Positions 37,446-46,378 of a DNA stretch of 62,337 nucleotides are shown piece by piece (within the stretch, counting starts at the first letter, position 1; each line of letters opens with the position of its first letter). Under the pieces are notes generated by a model. It worked only from the letters and a program-made list of their open reading frames with translations, did no database searches and had not been told where the DNA came from. The position numbers and the translations under genes are program-made. The stretch comes from Methanobacteriota archaeon (GTDB taxonomy: Archaea > Thermoplasmatota > Poseidoniia > Poseidoniales > Poseidoniaceae): the NCBI GenBank assembly GCA_004195635.1, contig PSPT01000007.1, positions 1 to 62,337 of the forward strand, given 5' to 3'.

Positions 37446-37912
37446 CAAACACCACCGCCAGTTTGCCAAACATCCACTGAAACGGTCCAAAGATCCGTAT
37501 CTATGTGAATGAGTTGGTGAACAACGATACTCTTGCCAAAAGGCTCAAACCCGTATCCATGAACTGTTGCTGGTTGAGAATTTTTTGCAAACCAACATTC
37601 GCCATCAAAAGTCGGAGTCAAGCCTTCAAGAATTAATTCACAAGCCGCTGTCCGATTATTGTCTGCAAGTAATTCAATTAGACGGTTTTCATATTGCATA
37701 TCTTCAGCCGATTCATGTAAGGCCATTCGCAAACTATCCTCGGCGGCCAATTCAAGCGATGATTCACTTGCAACCGTTGAATTATCGGGAATGTGGATTT
37801 GGATGATGAAAGTAGCAGTCATAAAAAATAACCAAAAAAGAGTTACCATTTCCAAAATATGAACTTGGGCTTGGTCTCCTCGCCTAATAGAAGATATTGG
37901 CTGCCTTCGCAT
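37445..37912 (-). CDS. Pilin-like protein of the T4P operon
   Basis: About 155 residues from the ATG at 37912 (MRRQPISSIRRGDQAQVHIL). A basic leader precedes one hydrophobic segment (MVTLFWLFFMTATFIIQI) and an extracytoplasmic domain with two Cys (TAACELILEG, FDGECWFAK) that could form a disulfide. The R-R-G-D leader resembles class III signal peptides but is not definite. It overlaps the next gene and follows the GspF-type protein closely, so it is part of the pilus operon. Confidence 0.7.
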   Translation of the reverse strand: MRRQPISSIRRGDQAQVHILEMVTLFWLFFMTATFIIQIHIPDNSTVASESSLELAAEDSLRMALHESAEDMQYENRLIELLADNNRTAACELILEGLTPTFDGECWFAKNSQPATVHGYGFEPFGKSIVVHQLIHIDTDLWTVSVDVWQTGGGV

Positions 37913-37923
37913 ATGGAAGCACC

Positions 37924-39522
37924 TCAAGGAATATTGCCAGGGCTAGGCACATAGACACCTAATGCAGGGTTGAGAGAAGGAGGCTCTTGTACACCAATTA
38001 GGTCAGGTGTGAATGTTACGAAGTTGAATGCAAGGATACAAACAACTATCATCATTCCGGCTTGCTTCAATCCACTTGTTAGGCGACCAGTTGCCATCAA
38101 TCCTGCCATTGAACCATTACCCATGGCTTGCATAGTCACCCCGTAAAAGAATACTGTTAAGAAGAAAAGTGGGTCGATTTTTCTAATAGTCATGTTCCCT
38201 ATGGATGCATCAGAGTCATCAGCGTCGCCCGAATTCGCACCAGAAATAGCAGGAATAAACACTTTAGATAGAACAATAATAACTCCGAGGAAAACGAAGA
38301 AAGAAACCCAAATAACCGCAATATAGGACGAAATAGTTCGCACACGTTCGCCTTCTAAGAACTTTATTTCCCTACTATCATTTGCAGCGGTTACAAGAAT
38401 GTCCGATATTTTTCCACCGGCTTTATTTGCCTCGTTAATCAATGAAATCGCCCGTTGAACTAAAGGAGTACCTACGCGGTCTGCGAACTGAATAATCACC
38501 TGCTCAAACGCAACCCCCCAGCCAATTTGATCTGACATTTTCTTTACTTCGGGGTTTAATGCACCGTATTCGGATGAGGCCAACGTTTGCACCGCGACAG
38601 TCATCGATAACCCTCCTTTCCAGTACTCAGCAAGATCCCGGAGGAAATCTGGAAACTTTTCCTCCAAAGCATTAATCTCAGCCAATTTCTTATCCCAATA
38701 CCAAGAGGCGGGGAAAAATAATATGAAAAAGCCAATTGCGAAAAAGTTGAGGTATATCATTGGTCTCAATGGCTTGCTTCCAAGCATTACTTCTGGCCCA
38801 ATCCAAAGTGATTTATTATTCATATTTTCAGGAATTCCATCATAAACCCAAGCGGTCATTGTGAACTCAAATTGTTCTATCGTCTCCCCATCAGAAAACA
38901 AGGCAATGGAATATCCTTCACCAGGAGGTAAATCGGGAATTGTAAATTTATCTTCAAATCCAGTTGATACTGAGATGCCACTATAATTTGAATAATGCCT
39001 TCTTTGCACACCTGTACTTGAGTCAACATCTGTCCATGTAATCAGTGTGTCAGTTGAATCTCGTATCTCAATTTGAAAAGGAGTTGGATTTGGTGAAACC
39101 ACCTTGAACTTTACTTGAACAGGTTGTATTCGTTCACTTGCAGGGAAGCTTCCTAACGTATCTGCATCTAATCCTGGCATATCAAAGTCTTGTGCTCGCG
39201 CAAGCACTCCACGCCACGAACCTTGGGGTACCCAAACCGTCGGTTGAGGAGAATCTTGAAGTAATGCTCCAAATGGGCCAGTGCATGATTCATTTGATTC
39301 GTAATCCGGCGACATAGCTGGATTATATCCACAATAAGTATTTACGAAGATTGGGTTGCCATTAGGAGCAAGTACAAAGTCACTATTTATTATCCAAAAA
39401 CCAAGACTGCTGAAGCCAAGTATGAGGCTTGTTGCAATGATAGCATACAATTTCATCATTGTGGAATCATTTTTTGGAAGGTCAAGGTCTACCTTGATCT
39501 TCTTCTTTTTCTTCCTTGCCAT
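37924..39522 (-). CDS. GspF/TadC-like platform protein with an N-terminal ectodomain
   Basis: About 532 residues. A lysine-rich start (KKKKKIKVDLDL), a first membrane helix (YAIIATSLILGFSSLGFWI), then about 200 residues of beta-rich extracytoplasmic sequence with two Cys. A GspF-type core follows: helices at FFAIGFFILFFPASWYW, a cytoplasmic helical domain with GGKISDILVTAANDSREIKF, and three or more helices to the end. GspF proteins anchor pilus assembly ATPases. The large ectodomain is unusual for TadB/TadC or ArlJ. The ATG at 39522 lies behind a GAGGTG; a GTG at 39531 is possible. Confidence 0.8.
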   Translation of the reverse strand: MARKKKKKIKVDLDLPKNDSTMMKLYAIIATSLILGFSSLGFWIINSDFVLAPNGNPIFVNTYCGYNPAMSPDYESNESCTGPFGALLQDSPQPTVWVPQGSWRGVLARAQDFDMPGLDADTLGSFPASERIQPVQVKFKVVSPNPTPFQIEIRDSTDTLITWTDVDSSTGVQRRHYSNYSGISVSTGFEDKFTIPDLPPGEGYSIALFSDGETIEQFEFTMTAWVYDGIPENMNNKSLWIGPEVMLGSKPLRPMIYLNFFAIGFFILFFPASWYWDKKLAEINALEEKFPDFLRDLAEYWKGGLSMTVAVQTLASSEYGALNPEVKKMSDQIGWGVAFEQVIIQFADRVGTPLVQRAISLINEANKAGGKISDILVTAANDSREIKFLEGERVRTISSYIAVIWVSFFVFLGVIIVLSKVFIPAISGANSGDADDSDASIGNMTIRKIDPLFFLTVFFYGVTMQAMGNGSMAGLMATGRLTSGLKQAGMMIVVCILAFNFVTFTPDLIGVQEPPSLNPALGVYVPSPGNIP

Positions 39523-39532
39523 ATTTTTCACC

Positions 39533-40558
39533 TCACATTGCTTGGTCTTTTGAATCTAGCCATACTAGGACAGAATATGCTACGTGAATACTTGGCACAA
39601 CCCCCAAAATAATTGTGTATAGGAATCCTTCTGACATTTCTGAACCCTTACCTGAAACCCAGAACATAATAACTAACATGACAATTAGGAATAGTGGCAT
39701 TGCAACCGCAACCACAACATAAGATTCAGCAAGTAATCCAAGGCTTTCAAGGAACATTTGAAGGCGTATTCGGTTTTCACGCATATAGTGCTCTGCCCGA
39801 TTCAAGAAATACAATTTCAAATCACCTCCAGCGGTTAGTGTCCCAACCATTCCTTGAAAGAATTCAGTGAGCCAAGGGGATGCGGCACGGTCTACGCTCA
39901 TTTTTATTGCCGTAATAAGGTCAAATCCCAATACTGCCATGTCGCGATAAATCATGCTCGCATCGTAGGCAATTTCACCATATATATCTCCATTCATGGC
40001 CAATGAACGAAAAATACGCTGTGGCGTTGCGTTTGCTGCAGACATTGCTGCGGTATAAGATGAAGCATACGGGAGATATTTTTCAATAGCATCGCCTCTT
40101 AATTTTGCCTCACGGTTAGCAGTATTGTTGAAAAACCTATAGGCAATAAAGGGGACTAACAGCCCACCAACTAGCGGAATTACAAGTCTTAAGGTTGAAG
40201 GGAATACTTTTGTACTGTAATCTGGGCAGCCGTGCCCTGGAATATTTTTGTTAGCATCTACTGTCTCTTTATTCCAATATTCCCAAATCCTACATGGCTC
40301 CAAAGTAGTAGGGTCTTGCATAGTTTCATAGAAATCAATAACTCCGATTGTAGGAATAAAAAATAGGGCGACGATTGCAATTGAGAAGAGTGAAATCCCA
40401 ATCGTACTGACAATATTAACCGCCTTGTATACTTCAGGCATTATTGAAATTCCGGCCTGTTGTAATTTCTTCCCCAATTCCACATCCGCTCGAGCTTTTT
40501 GTTTGATAGCTCTGCCTAGGATTCGATGACAAATCTTTTCCCAGGTAGTTAATTCCAT
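39533..40558 (-). CDS. GspF/TadB-like pilus platform protein
   Basis: About 341 residues. Membrane helices at VNIVSTIGISLFSIAIVALFF, LVIPLVGGLLVPFIAY and two near the C-terminus surround the conserved cytoplasmic GspF repeat (AMSAANATPQRIFRSLA, FFQGMVGTLTAGGDLKLYFL). It should form the inner-membrane platform together with the ATPase and the second GspF protein. The ATG at 40558 has GGAG eight bases upstream; a GTG lies three codons before. It is five to fourteen bases from the ATPase stop, so the genes are co-transcribed. Confidence 0.85.
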   Translation of the reverse strand: MELTTWEKICHRILGRAIKQKARADVELGKKLQQAGISIMPEVYKAVNIVSTIGISLFSIAIVALFFIPTIGVIDFYETMQDPTTLEPCRIWEYWNKETVDANKNIPGHGCPDYSTKVFPSTLRLVIPLVGGLLVPFIAYRFFNNTANREAKLRGDAIEKYLPYASSYTAAMSAANATPQRIFRSLAMNGDIYGEIAYDASMIYRDMAVLGFDLITAIKMSVDRAASPWLTEFFQGMVGTLTAGGDLKLYFLNRAEHYMRENRIRLQMFLESLGLLAESYVVVAVAMPLFLIVMLVIMFWVSGKGSEMSEGFLYTIILGVVPSIHVAYSVLVWLDSKDQAM

Positions 40559-40572
40559 TATAACCACTCCAA

Positions 40573-42102
40573 CTAACGAAGGCCATCAACTCGTGCTAAT
40601 ATTTCATTCGGTCGGACATAATATTGAGTGATGATTTGTGAAACTTGATCTGATTTGCGGATATCATTGAGAACCATCCATTCAAGAATTCTCTTTCTCG
40701 TACGCAACTCGCGACGCATATCATCCTGACTGAAATTTATTTTCACCATGATTTTTTCTAAGACATATGACTTGCCACTAAATATGAAATCATCAGTATT
40801 TACATCCCACCTAAACACTTCATTCGTAATCAATTCTAATGAGTGAGGGTCAATACCAACAATTTCAACTATTTGCTTTGTTCTTCGGACACGCTTGCCA
40901 TTAATACGAGTTTGAATTTGAATAACGCATGCTTCAAGTGCAGGTAACAATACGCGAGGAATATCAATTGGTTTATTCTCTAATCTGTGAACTAATGACG
41001 GTACTGAATCAGCGTGCACAGTTGAATAAGCACAGTGCCCAGTTGCCATTGCCTGAAAGAGAACATATGCTTCAGCACCGCGAATTTCGCCCACAATAAT
41101 GTATTCGGGACGTTCACGAAGTGCTGCTTTTAGAAGCTCGAATTCTCCAACCTCTCCTTCTTTAGACTCTCCACCGAAACCTTGTCTTGTAAGCCCGGGA
41201 ATCCAATTTGGTTGAGGGATATTCACTTCTCTTGTTGATTCAATACTTACTATTTTCATCTGCCATGGGATAAACAAACACATAGCATTCAATGTGGTTG
41301 TTTTTCCAGATGCGGTTCCCCCTACGAATAGCATTGGGACTTCATTTTGGAAACCCACCCAAAGGTATGCGCACATTAATGAAGACATGGTGCGGAATGC
41401 TACTATGTCGCAGGGGCTGAAAGGATCATCCCTGAATCGACGAATACAGAATGCCGAACCACGAGTTGAAATTTCTCTGCCTAATTTCATGACAATACGT
41501 GACCCATCCATCAGTGTAGCATCTAGCAATGGACTTGCAACAGAAATGTGTTTCCCACAACGCTGGGCAAGTTTGATGACATAGGATTCGAGTAATTCAT
41601 CGGTTTCCCATAAACAAGTTGTTTCAACAGATTCAAATTTACGATGATACACGAAAATGGGAACGTTTGTTCCATCCATGGATACGTCTTCCACATTTGG
41701 GTCATTCATCAGCATGTCCATGCGGCCATAGCCGATTAAATCGCGCTTGAGATAATAGAAAATCTTTGATTTTGCTTTCTTTTTTATTTTCATTCCATAT
41801 GATTTGATAATTTTGTCCATTGCTGTACGCAAATAGGCCTCTGGGTCAGCATCAATATCCTCTATGCTTGCCGTAAGTGCACGGATAAAAATATCCATTA
41901 TTTCGAGACGATATTCCTCTTCCTTTTTTGTTAATGGAGGTTCAATCATTTGGTAAATGATGTTCAATGTCCTCTTATCGCGAACAATTCTGGCAAAAGC
42001 ATGTGGTGGAAGAACTGGGTATTTATCAAGCTCATCGTATTCAGCACGCTGCTGACGTTTGCGACGTTTACCTCCGCCGCCACCTTTATTCTTTCTAGCC
42101 AT
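40573..42102 (-). CDS. Type IV pilus/archaellum-type secretion ATPase (TadA/ArlI family)
   Basis: 509 residues. A basic Gly/Lys-rich start precedes an N-terminal domain, then Walker A GGTASGKTT at 261-269, SIESTREVNIP (Asp box), GEIRGAEAY (Walker B) and YSTVHADS (His box). These are the hallmarks of GspE/VirB11-family ATPases that drive pilin polymerisation. Two GspF platforms and two pilin-like genes downstream complete the operon; no other archaellum genes are seen, so a pilus rather than a motor is inferred. Start ATG at 42102 with GAGGAGGG at 42110..42117. Confidence 0.92.
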   Translation of the reverse strand: MARKNKGGGGGKRRKRQQRAEYDELDKYPVLPPHAFARIVRDKRTLNIIYQMIEPPLTKKEEEYRLEIMDIFIRALTASIEDIDADPEAYLRTAMDKIIKSYGMKIKKKAKSKIFYYLKRDLIGYGRMDMLMNDPNVEDVSMDGTNVPIFVYHRKFESVETTCLWETDELLESYVIKLAQRCGKHISVASPLLDATLMDGSRIVMKLGREISTRGSAFCIRRFRDDPFSPCDIVAFRTMSSLMCAYLWVGFQNEVPMLFVGGTASGKTTTLNAMCLFIPWQMKIVSIESTREVNIPQPNWIPGLTRQGFGGESKEGEVGEFELLKAALRERPEYIIVGEIRGAEAYVLFQAMATGHCAYSTVHADSVPSLVHRLENKPIDIPRVLLPALEACVIQIQTRINGKRVRRTKQIVEIVGIDPHSLELITNEVFRWDVNTDDFIFSGKSYVLEKIMVKINFSQDDMRRELRTRKRILEWMVLNDIRKSDQVSQIITQYYVRPNEILARVDGLR

Positions 42103-42150
42103 GAATACACCCTCCTCTACCTACGGCAGAAAAACCACCACCGCCGAATG

Positions 42151-42157
42151 ATATAAC
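42151..42157 (-). promoter_or_regulatory. Candidate TATA box of the pilus operon
   Basis: GTTATAT on the minus strand, 49 bases upstream of the ATPase ATG. Archaeal TATA boxes lie about 25 bp before the transcription start, which predicts a leader of roughly 25 nt containing the GAGGAGGG ribosome-binding sequence. Confidence 0.5.
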
Positions 42158-42216
42158 CTTTGGTGAGATAATGGGCATATAGTAGGCAATAATGATTTTT
42201 TTTGTGTGCGCCGTGA

Positions 42217-42768
42217 TTATTCACAATGAGAAAATAACCAGGCTTTACTGGCATCTTTAAATTCTTTTATCTCACCTTCATTTGAAAGGCGCCAATTCGC
42301 TTGTTTAAGAATAAGCCCCAAACCCCATCCACATTCACGCTCATCTCTTTCCTCAAAGGTTGCTCTATCACCATCTTCTGCTCGCCCGCGGGCCAATATT
42401 CTTTGAAAGCGGGCATCAATAGATGAATCAATTGCGAGAACTCCAAAATCATCACCCCATGCTTCTGCAAAAATATTTCTTTCTGCATCTCCGCGCATCC
42501 CCTCTATTACAACAATCTCGGTTGTCTCCAAATCTTTGTTGATGGCCCCAACTAATCTTGTAGCGAGAACACCATAGCCGTATTTATCACGTAATTCTTG
42601 GGCGATCCGGCCAAAAACATGAGGATTTTCGTCAAGGTCTCTTGCCTCAACTTCAGCGCGAATCATATCTCCCATTGAACGGACAATGAAACCCATCTCA
42701 ATTGCAACTTGCCCAAATACCCCTTTACCTGCGCCGGGCATTCCTGAGATGGCAACAACACGGACCAT
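42217..42768 (-). CDS. Archaeal P-loop nucleotide kinase, dephospho-CoA-kinase-like (UPF0200 type)
   Basis: 183 residues. P-loop GMPGAGKG, then GFIVRSMGDMIRAEVEAR and EIVVIEGMRGDAE, resemble the archaeal UPF0200 family related to bacterial CoaE. Since a GTP-type dephospho-CoA kinase is fused to CoaD at 58 kb, this protein probably phosphorylates something else. No membrane segments. It lies between the pilus operon and the ABC permease on the same strand. Confidence 0.7.
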   Translation of the reverse strand: MVRVVAISGMPGAGKGVFGQVAIEMGFIVRSMGDMIRAEVEARDLDENPHVFGRIAQELRDKYGYGVLATRLVGAINKDLETTEIVVIEGMRGDAERNIFAEAWGDDFGVLAIDSSIDARFQRILARGRAEDGDRATFEERDERECGWGLGLILKQANWRLSNEGEIKEFKDASKAWLFSHCE

Positions 42769-42826
42769 GAATCAAGGGGGATGGTGGCCACTCCTTCAAA
42801 CAAACGGGTGGTGCTGTACTTCAAAC

Positions 42827-44416
42827 CTAATTGCTAAATTCAGCAGAACCCCATTTTCGGTCAAGTAAACGCATCAATAACCAAGAAGCAAAGAGTAACA
42901 ATGTTGAAACTCCAAGAATTCCGCCAAAACCACTTTTTGCTTTCTCATCATCAAAACCGACATTTGACGAATCAATACCCTGTTCATATATTGCGCTAGC
43001 CCAATTATCATAGAAAGCAGCATCACCTTGTGTAAAGGAAAGTAAGAATAATACGAGTAGAGGAATTACTGTTCCAATCCAAAAATATATCATTATTGAG
43101 GCATCAAAAATTGCTTTATTCGGGCGCAGCCCCATCAAAAAGGCTGTGAGTGAGACGATGTATATTGAATTTGCAAGCATGATAACAAGTGCAACTGGCA
43201 AGGCAGCCCATGCATCTAAACTCCAAGACATTAAGAGTAAAAATAATATTGAAATCCATGTTGTAGTAAGGAAATATACAATTACCTTTGCCTTTATTAA
43301 ATCGGGAACCCGCATAGGCAGGCCATTCATGTGCTCGGGTGAATCAATACCAGTTAACCAGGAATAGAAATTGAAACCAAAAAAACCAAGGAAAGGAGCA
43401 TAGGAAAGTAGGTTGATTGGAATTGGCATTTCGGCAAAATCTACTAACCAAGCCAGCATTAATAATACGATTAAAGGAACTGAATAAGATACAATCATTT
43501 TCTTGATTGTCCCACTTCGAAGGAGGTCAACTAATTCTTTAGTGACGAGCAAGCGCATTTTGCCATTACCAAGGAAACCGAGGCGCCCATATACTGTACC
43601 AAAGATTTCCTTCCTCTCAATTACCGCTTGCTCAAAATCATTTGAAGTGATGAACGCGCCGAGCAAGGCCAAACCAATTGTTAAACCAAATCCAATAGGA
43701 ATCAACCACCAATTGTGATTTGACTGTAAAGCATATCCAAAGACCATGTATTCGGCTGGAATATGGCCCATTGCAAATAATACTGCTATGCCAATAACCA
43801 TGAGAGGAACAACCTTGCCCCATATTTTACCTCGTGTCCAAAGGGCTGAACCAAAAAAAGAAAACGCCAATCCTTGAGCGAGAGAGAGTATCATGGCAAT
43901 AATAGTGATGGGCAAACTGGAATATAGAAGAGGTGTAGGGAGTGCGACGAAGTTTCCTAATAATATCCCAAGCGCCATGCCAAAAGCCACTGGGCTCAAG
44001 ACAAGCATCACATAAAATGTCACTTCTTTGATATAATATGTAAAATAATTTGTTGATTGAGATAGAGGTTGGAGGGCGGGCGCAGTGAGAAGGTAATTCA
44101 GCCCAGACGCTCTTTGACTAACCATTACACGCCCAAGAAATGCAAAAGATCCCATCCCTAAACTGAACATAAATAATGGGAAATGGAGGGCGAAACGCAT
44201 TTCTTGCCACGTGAAAGCGCGACGCGTTTCTTCAACAAGGACTGCATCATTAGTAACGCCTTCGCCAACTAAGAAACGCAAGCCAATTGTTACTACCATC
44301 GTTACGACTGACAGTAAAGCAGGGAAAAGTAAAATGTGACGCTTCCTTGCAAAATCAACATTTTGCCGCCACTCTTCATTGAACATCATTCGAAAAGTGA
44401 TTCCAAATGAATTCAT
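42827..44416 (-). CDS. ABC transporter permease (12-13 membrane helices)
   Basis: 529 residues from the ATG at 44416. Roughly twelve hydrophobic helices begin with ILLFPALLSVVTMVVTIGL and end with ILGVSTLLLFASWLLM. The fold resembles ABC-2-type exporters paired with the ATPase just upstream. The reading frame continues without a stop for 49 codons before this ATG, with no ATG, GTG or TTG start, to a point overlapping the ATPase stop codon. The functional start may therefore be upstream. Substrate unknown. Confidence 0.8.
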   Translation of the reverse strand: MNSFGITFRMMFNEEWRQNVDFARKRHILLFPALLSVVTMVVTIGLRFLVGEGVTNDAVLVEETRRAFTWQEMRFALHFPLFMFSLGMGSFAFLGRVMVSQRASGLNYLLTAPALQPLSQSTNYFTYYIKEVTFYVMLVLSPVAFGMALGILLGNFVALPTPLLYSSLPITIIAMILSLAQGLAFSFFGSALWTRGKIWGKVVPLMVIGIAVLFAMGHIPAEYMVFGYALQSNHNWWLIPIGFGLTIGLALLGAFITSNDFEQAVIERKEIFGTVYGRLGFLGNGKMRLLVTKELVDLLRSGTIKKMIVSYSVPLIVLLMLAWLVDFAEMPIPINLLSYAPFLGFFGFNFYSWLTGIDSPEHMNGLPMRVPDLIKAKVIVYFLTTTWISILFLLLMSWSLDAWAALPVALVIMLANSIYIVSLTAFLMGLRPNKAIFDASIMIYFWIGTVIPLLVLFLLSFTQGDAAFYDNWASAIYEQGIDSSNVGFDDEKAKSGFGGILGVSTLLLFASWLLMRLLDRKWGSAEFSN

Positions 44417-44562
44417 TAATCCCGGCGCTTCATATTGCCCCTTTAGTGACTTACTACTGATTCCTGCCGGCTGGAATATATTTTGCCCTGCACCGATTTC
44501 TGGCTCAACCGCCCCATCTGCAACAGCATCGTTCCAAGAACGACCCGAAAATGATTTCAGAA

Positions 44563-45357
44563 TTATTCCTCCTCGGACATTCCATCTTCGGTGCCTTCAA
44601 CTTCAGCAATTGAGTGCCCTACTAAACGAATAAATACATCTTCTAAAGATTCCTCGGGACTTTCTTTTAGGCTTTCCATCGTTCCTGCTGCGAGCACTTT
44701 TCCATGGTTAATTACAGCGACCCGCGTACACATTTTTTCAGCAACTTCAAGCACGTGAGAGCAGAGGAAAATTGTTCCGCCATTTTCCACTAAGTTCTGC
44801 AAATAATGGCGACATTTGCGTTGGTATATTGGGTCGAGATTTGCAAATGGTTCATCCAAGAACATCATTCTTGGCTCATGAATAAATGCGCTTGCTAGCA
44901 TTACTTTTTGCCGTTGACCCTTTGATAAATCCTTGCACATGGTATCTCGTTTATCGTTAATGCCAAACCAGTTTATCCAATGTTCAATTCTATCTGAATA
45001 ATCACTTAATCCGCGCAAGCGACAAATAAATTCCAAAAACTCAACCGGAGTAAGGTAAGAAGGTGGACTTTCAGATTCGGGTACAATTCCGATATTGGCT
45101 TTGAGTTTTTGTGCCTGACGGATTGCATCAATTCCCATGACAGAGATATTACCCAATGAAGGCTTTAATTGCCCTGTTAGTAATTTGATGAAAGTTGATT
45201 TTCCGGCACCGTTTGGACCAAAAACGCCAAAAAATTCTCCGGCGTTTACTCGGACATTTAATGGATGGAGGGCGATGAAATCTCCATACCTTTTGGCAAC
45301 ATCTTCAGCAATCACGAGTGTCTCTTTAGATTTAGCACCGCCTTTCTTCACCACCAT
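44563..45357 (-). CDS. ABC transporter ATP-binding protein
   Basis: 264 residues. Walker A GPNGAGKST, Q-loop region GIVPESESPP, signature LSKGQRQKV (a variant of LSGGQ), Walker B MMFLDEPFANLD and the H-loop SHVLEV are all visible, followed by an acidic tail (MSEEE). It is the ATPase of an ABC-2-type exporter whose permease gene is directly downstream. Divergent from the crotonase gene at 45.5 kb. Confidence 0.9.
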   Translation of the reverse strand: MVVKKGGAKSKETLVIAEDVAKRYGDFIALHPLNVRVNAGEFFGVFGPNGAGKSTFIKLLTGQLKPSLGNISVMGIDAIRQAQKLKANIGIVPESESPPSYLTPVEFLEFICRLRGLSDYSDRIEHWINWFGINDKRDTMCKDLSKGQRQKVMLASAFIHEPRMMFLDEPFANLDPIYQRKCRHYLQNLVENGGTIFLCSHVLEVAEKMCTRVAVINHGKVLAAGTMESLKESPEESLEDVFIRLVGHSIAEVEGTEDGMSEEE

Positions 45358-45492
45358 TAGAACCCCCGCAATGGCTCTTGCGATAGAGGCAAGACATTTG
45401 ATAACCGCGCAAGTCTAATTTTCAGGTAAACAACCGATATGAGAGAAAACACGACGATAATCACCATAGGCAACCACCCCCTCCCACACAGT

Positions 45493-46341
45493 ATGTGCCC
45501 CGCTCCCATTTCCGAAGTTCTGCTCGTTGAAGAGATTGCAATAGATATAGAAGATAAGGGCCAAGGCAACATTGTGATATTGACGGTAAACCGTCCAAAT
45601 AAGATGAATGCGCTCAACTCGGATGTGTCCAATGCATTAATTGATGCTTGTAAGTGGGCAGAATTAGAAAATTCTGCACGCATCATCATTTTTGCTGGAA
45701 CAAGCCCTCTGCCACCACCTGAAGGTAAGCGTGCAAAACCAAATTCATTTATTGCCGGTGCAGATATTTCAGAATTTGTCGGAGTAGGGGGGACAGAAAT
45801 AAGAACGAAATTCAAGGGGAATGCTTGGGAAGCAATTTGGAATCTCAGCAAACCAACTATCGCTATGATTGATGGTTTTGCTCTTGGTGGCGGTTGTGAA
45901 GTCGCAATGTCATGTGACATGCGTATGGCAACCTCAAGATCAAATTTTGGAACTCCGGAAATAAAGTTAGGACTTATCCCCGGGGGTGGGGGCACTCAAC
46001 GCCTACCTCGCCTGATTGGTTATGGGAATGCAATGGAAATGATACTCGGAGGTGAAATGGTCAGTGGAGATTTGGCAAAATCAATGGGACTTGTAAATCA
46101 CATTTGTGAGCCTGAAGAACTACGGGGGAAAACACTGGATTTGGCAAAAACGATTGGCTCGAAATCGCCTCATACATTGAAAGTGGCTAAGGCTTTAGTT
46201 AGAGCATCTCTTGAGCAACCAATTTCACAAGGAATTGAGGATGAAGCCATCGCTTTTGCCGGGCTATTTGATAGCGAGGATAAAGAAATTGGAGTGAAGG
46301 CATTCCTCAATCGAGAGAGTCCGAAATGGGCTGGGAAATAG
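45493..46341 (+). CDS. Enoyl-CoA hydratase (crotonase)
   Basis: About 282 residues from the ATG at 45493 (MCPAPISEVL); the frame opens earlier, but those residues are unlike the family. FIAGADISEF supplies the oxyanion hole, GFALGGGCEVAMSCD the first catalytic Glu and GTPEIKLGLIPGGGGTQRL the second. Both glutamates are present, so syn-hydration of trans-2-enoyl-CoA is expected. A short Pro/Gly insert (SPLPPPEGKRAK) precedes the oxyanion loop. It would act with the 3-hydroxyacyl-CoA dehydrogenase at 32.7 kb in beta-oxidation. Confidence 0.9.
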   Translation: MCPAPISEVLLVEEIAIDIEDKGQGNIVILTVNRPNKMNALNSDVSNALIDACKWAELENSARIIIFAGTSPLPPPEGKRAKPNSFIAGADISEFVGVGGTEIRTKFKGNAWEAIWNLSKPTIAMIDGFALGGGCEVAMSCDMRMATSRSNFGTPEIKLGLIPGGGGTQRLPRLIGYGNAMEMILGGEMVSGDLAKSMGLVNHICEPEELRGKTLDLAKTIGSKSPHTLKVAKALVRASLEQPISQGIEDEAIAFAGLFDSEDKEIGVKAFLNRESPKWAGK

Positions 46342-46378
46342 TATCGATCAATTCCAAAAGGTATGAAGCCAATATTGG

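Noticed and set aside
45357-45995. Open minus-strand frame of 212 codons over the crotonase gene
   Set aside because: Opposite strand of a gene with full catalytic motifs.
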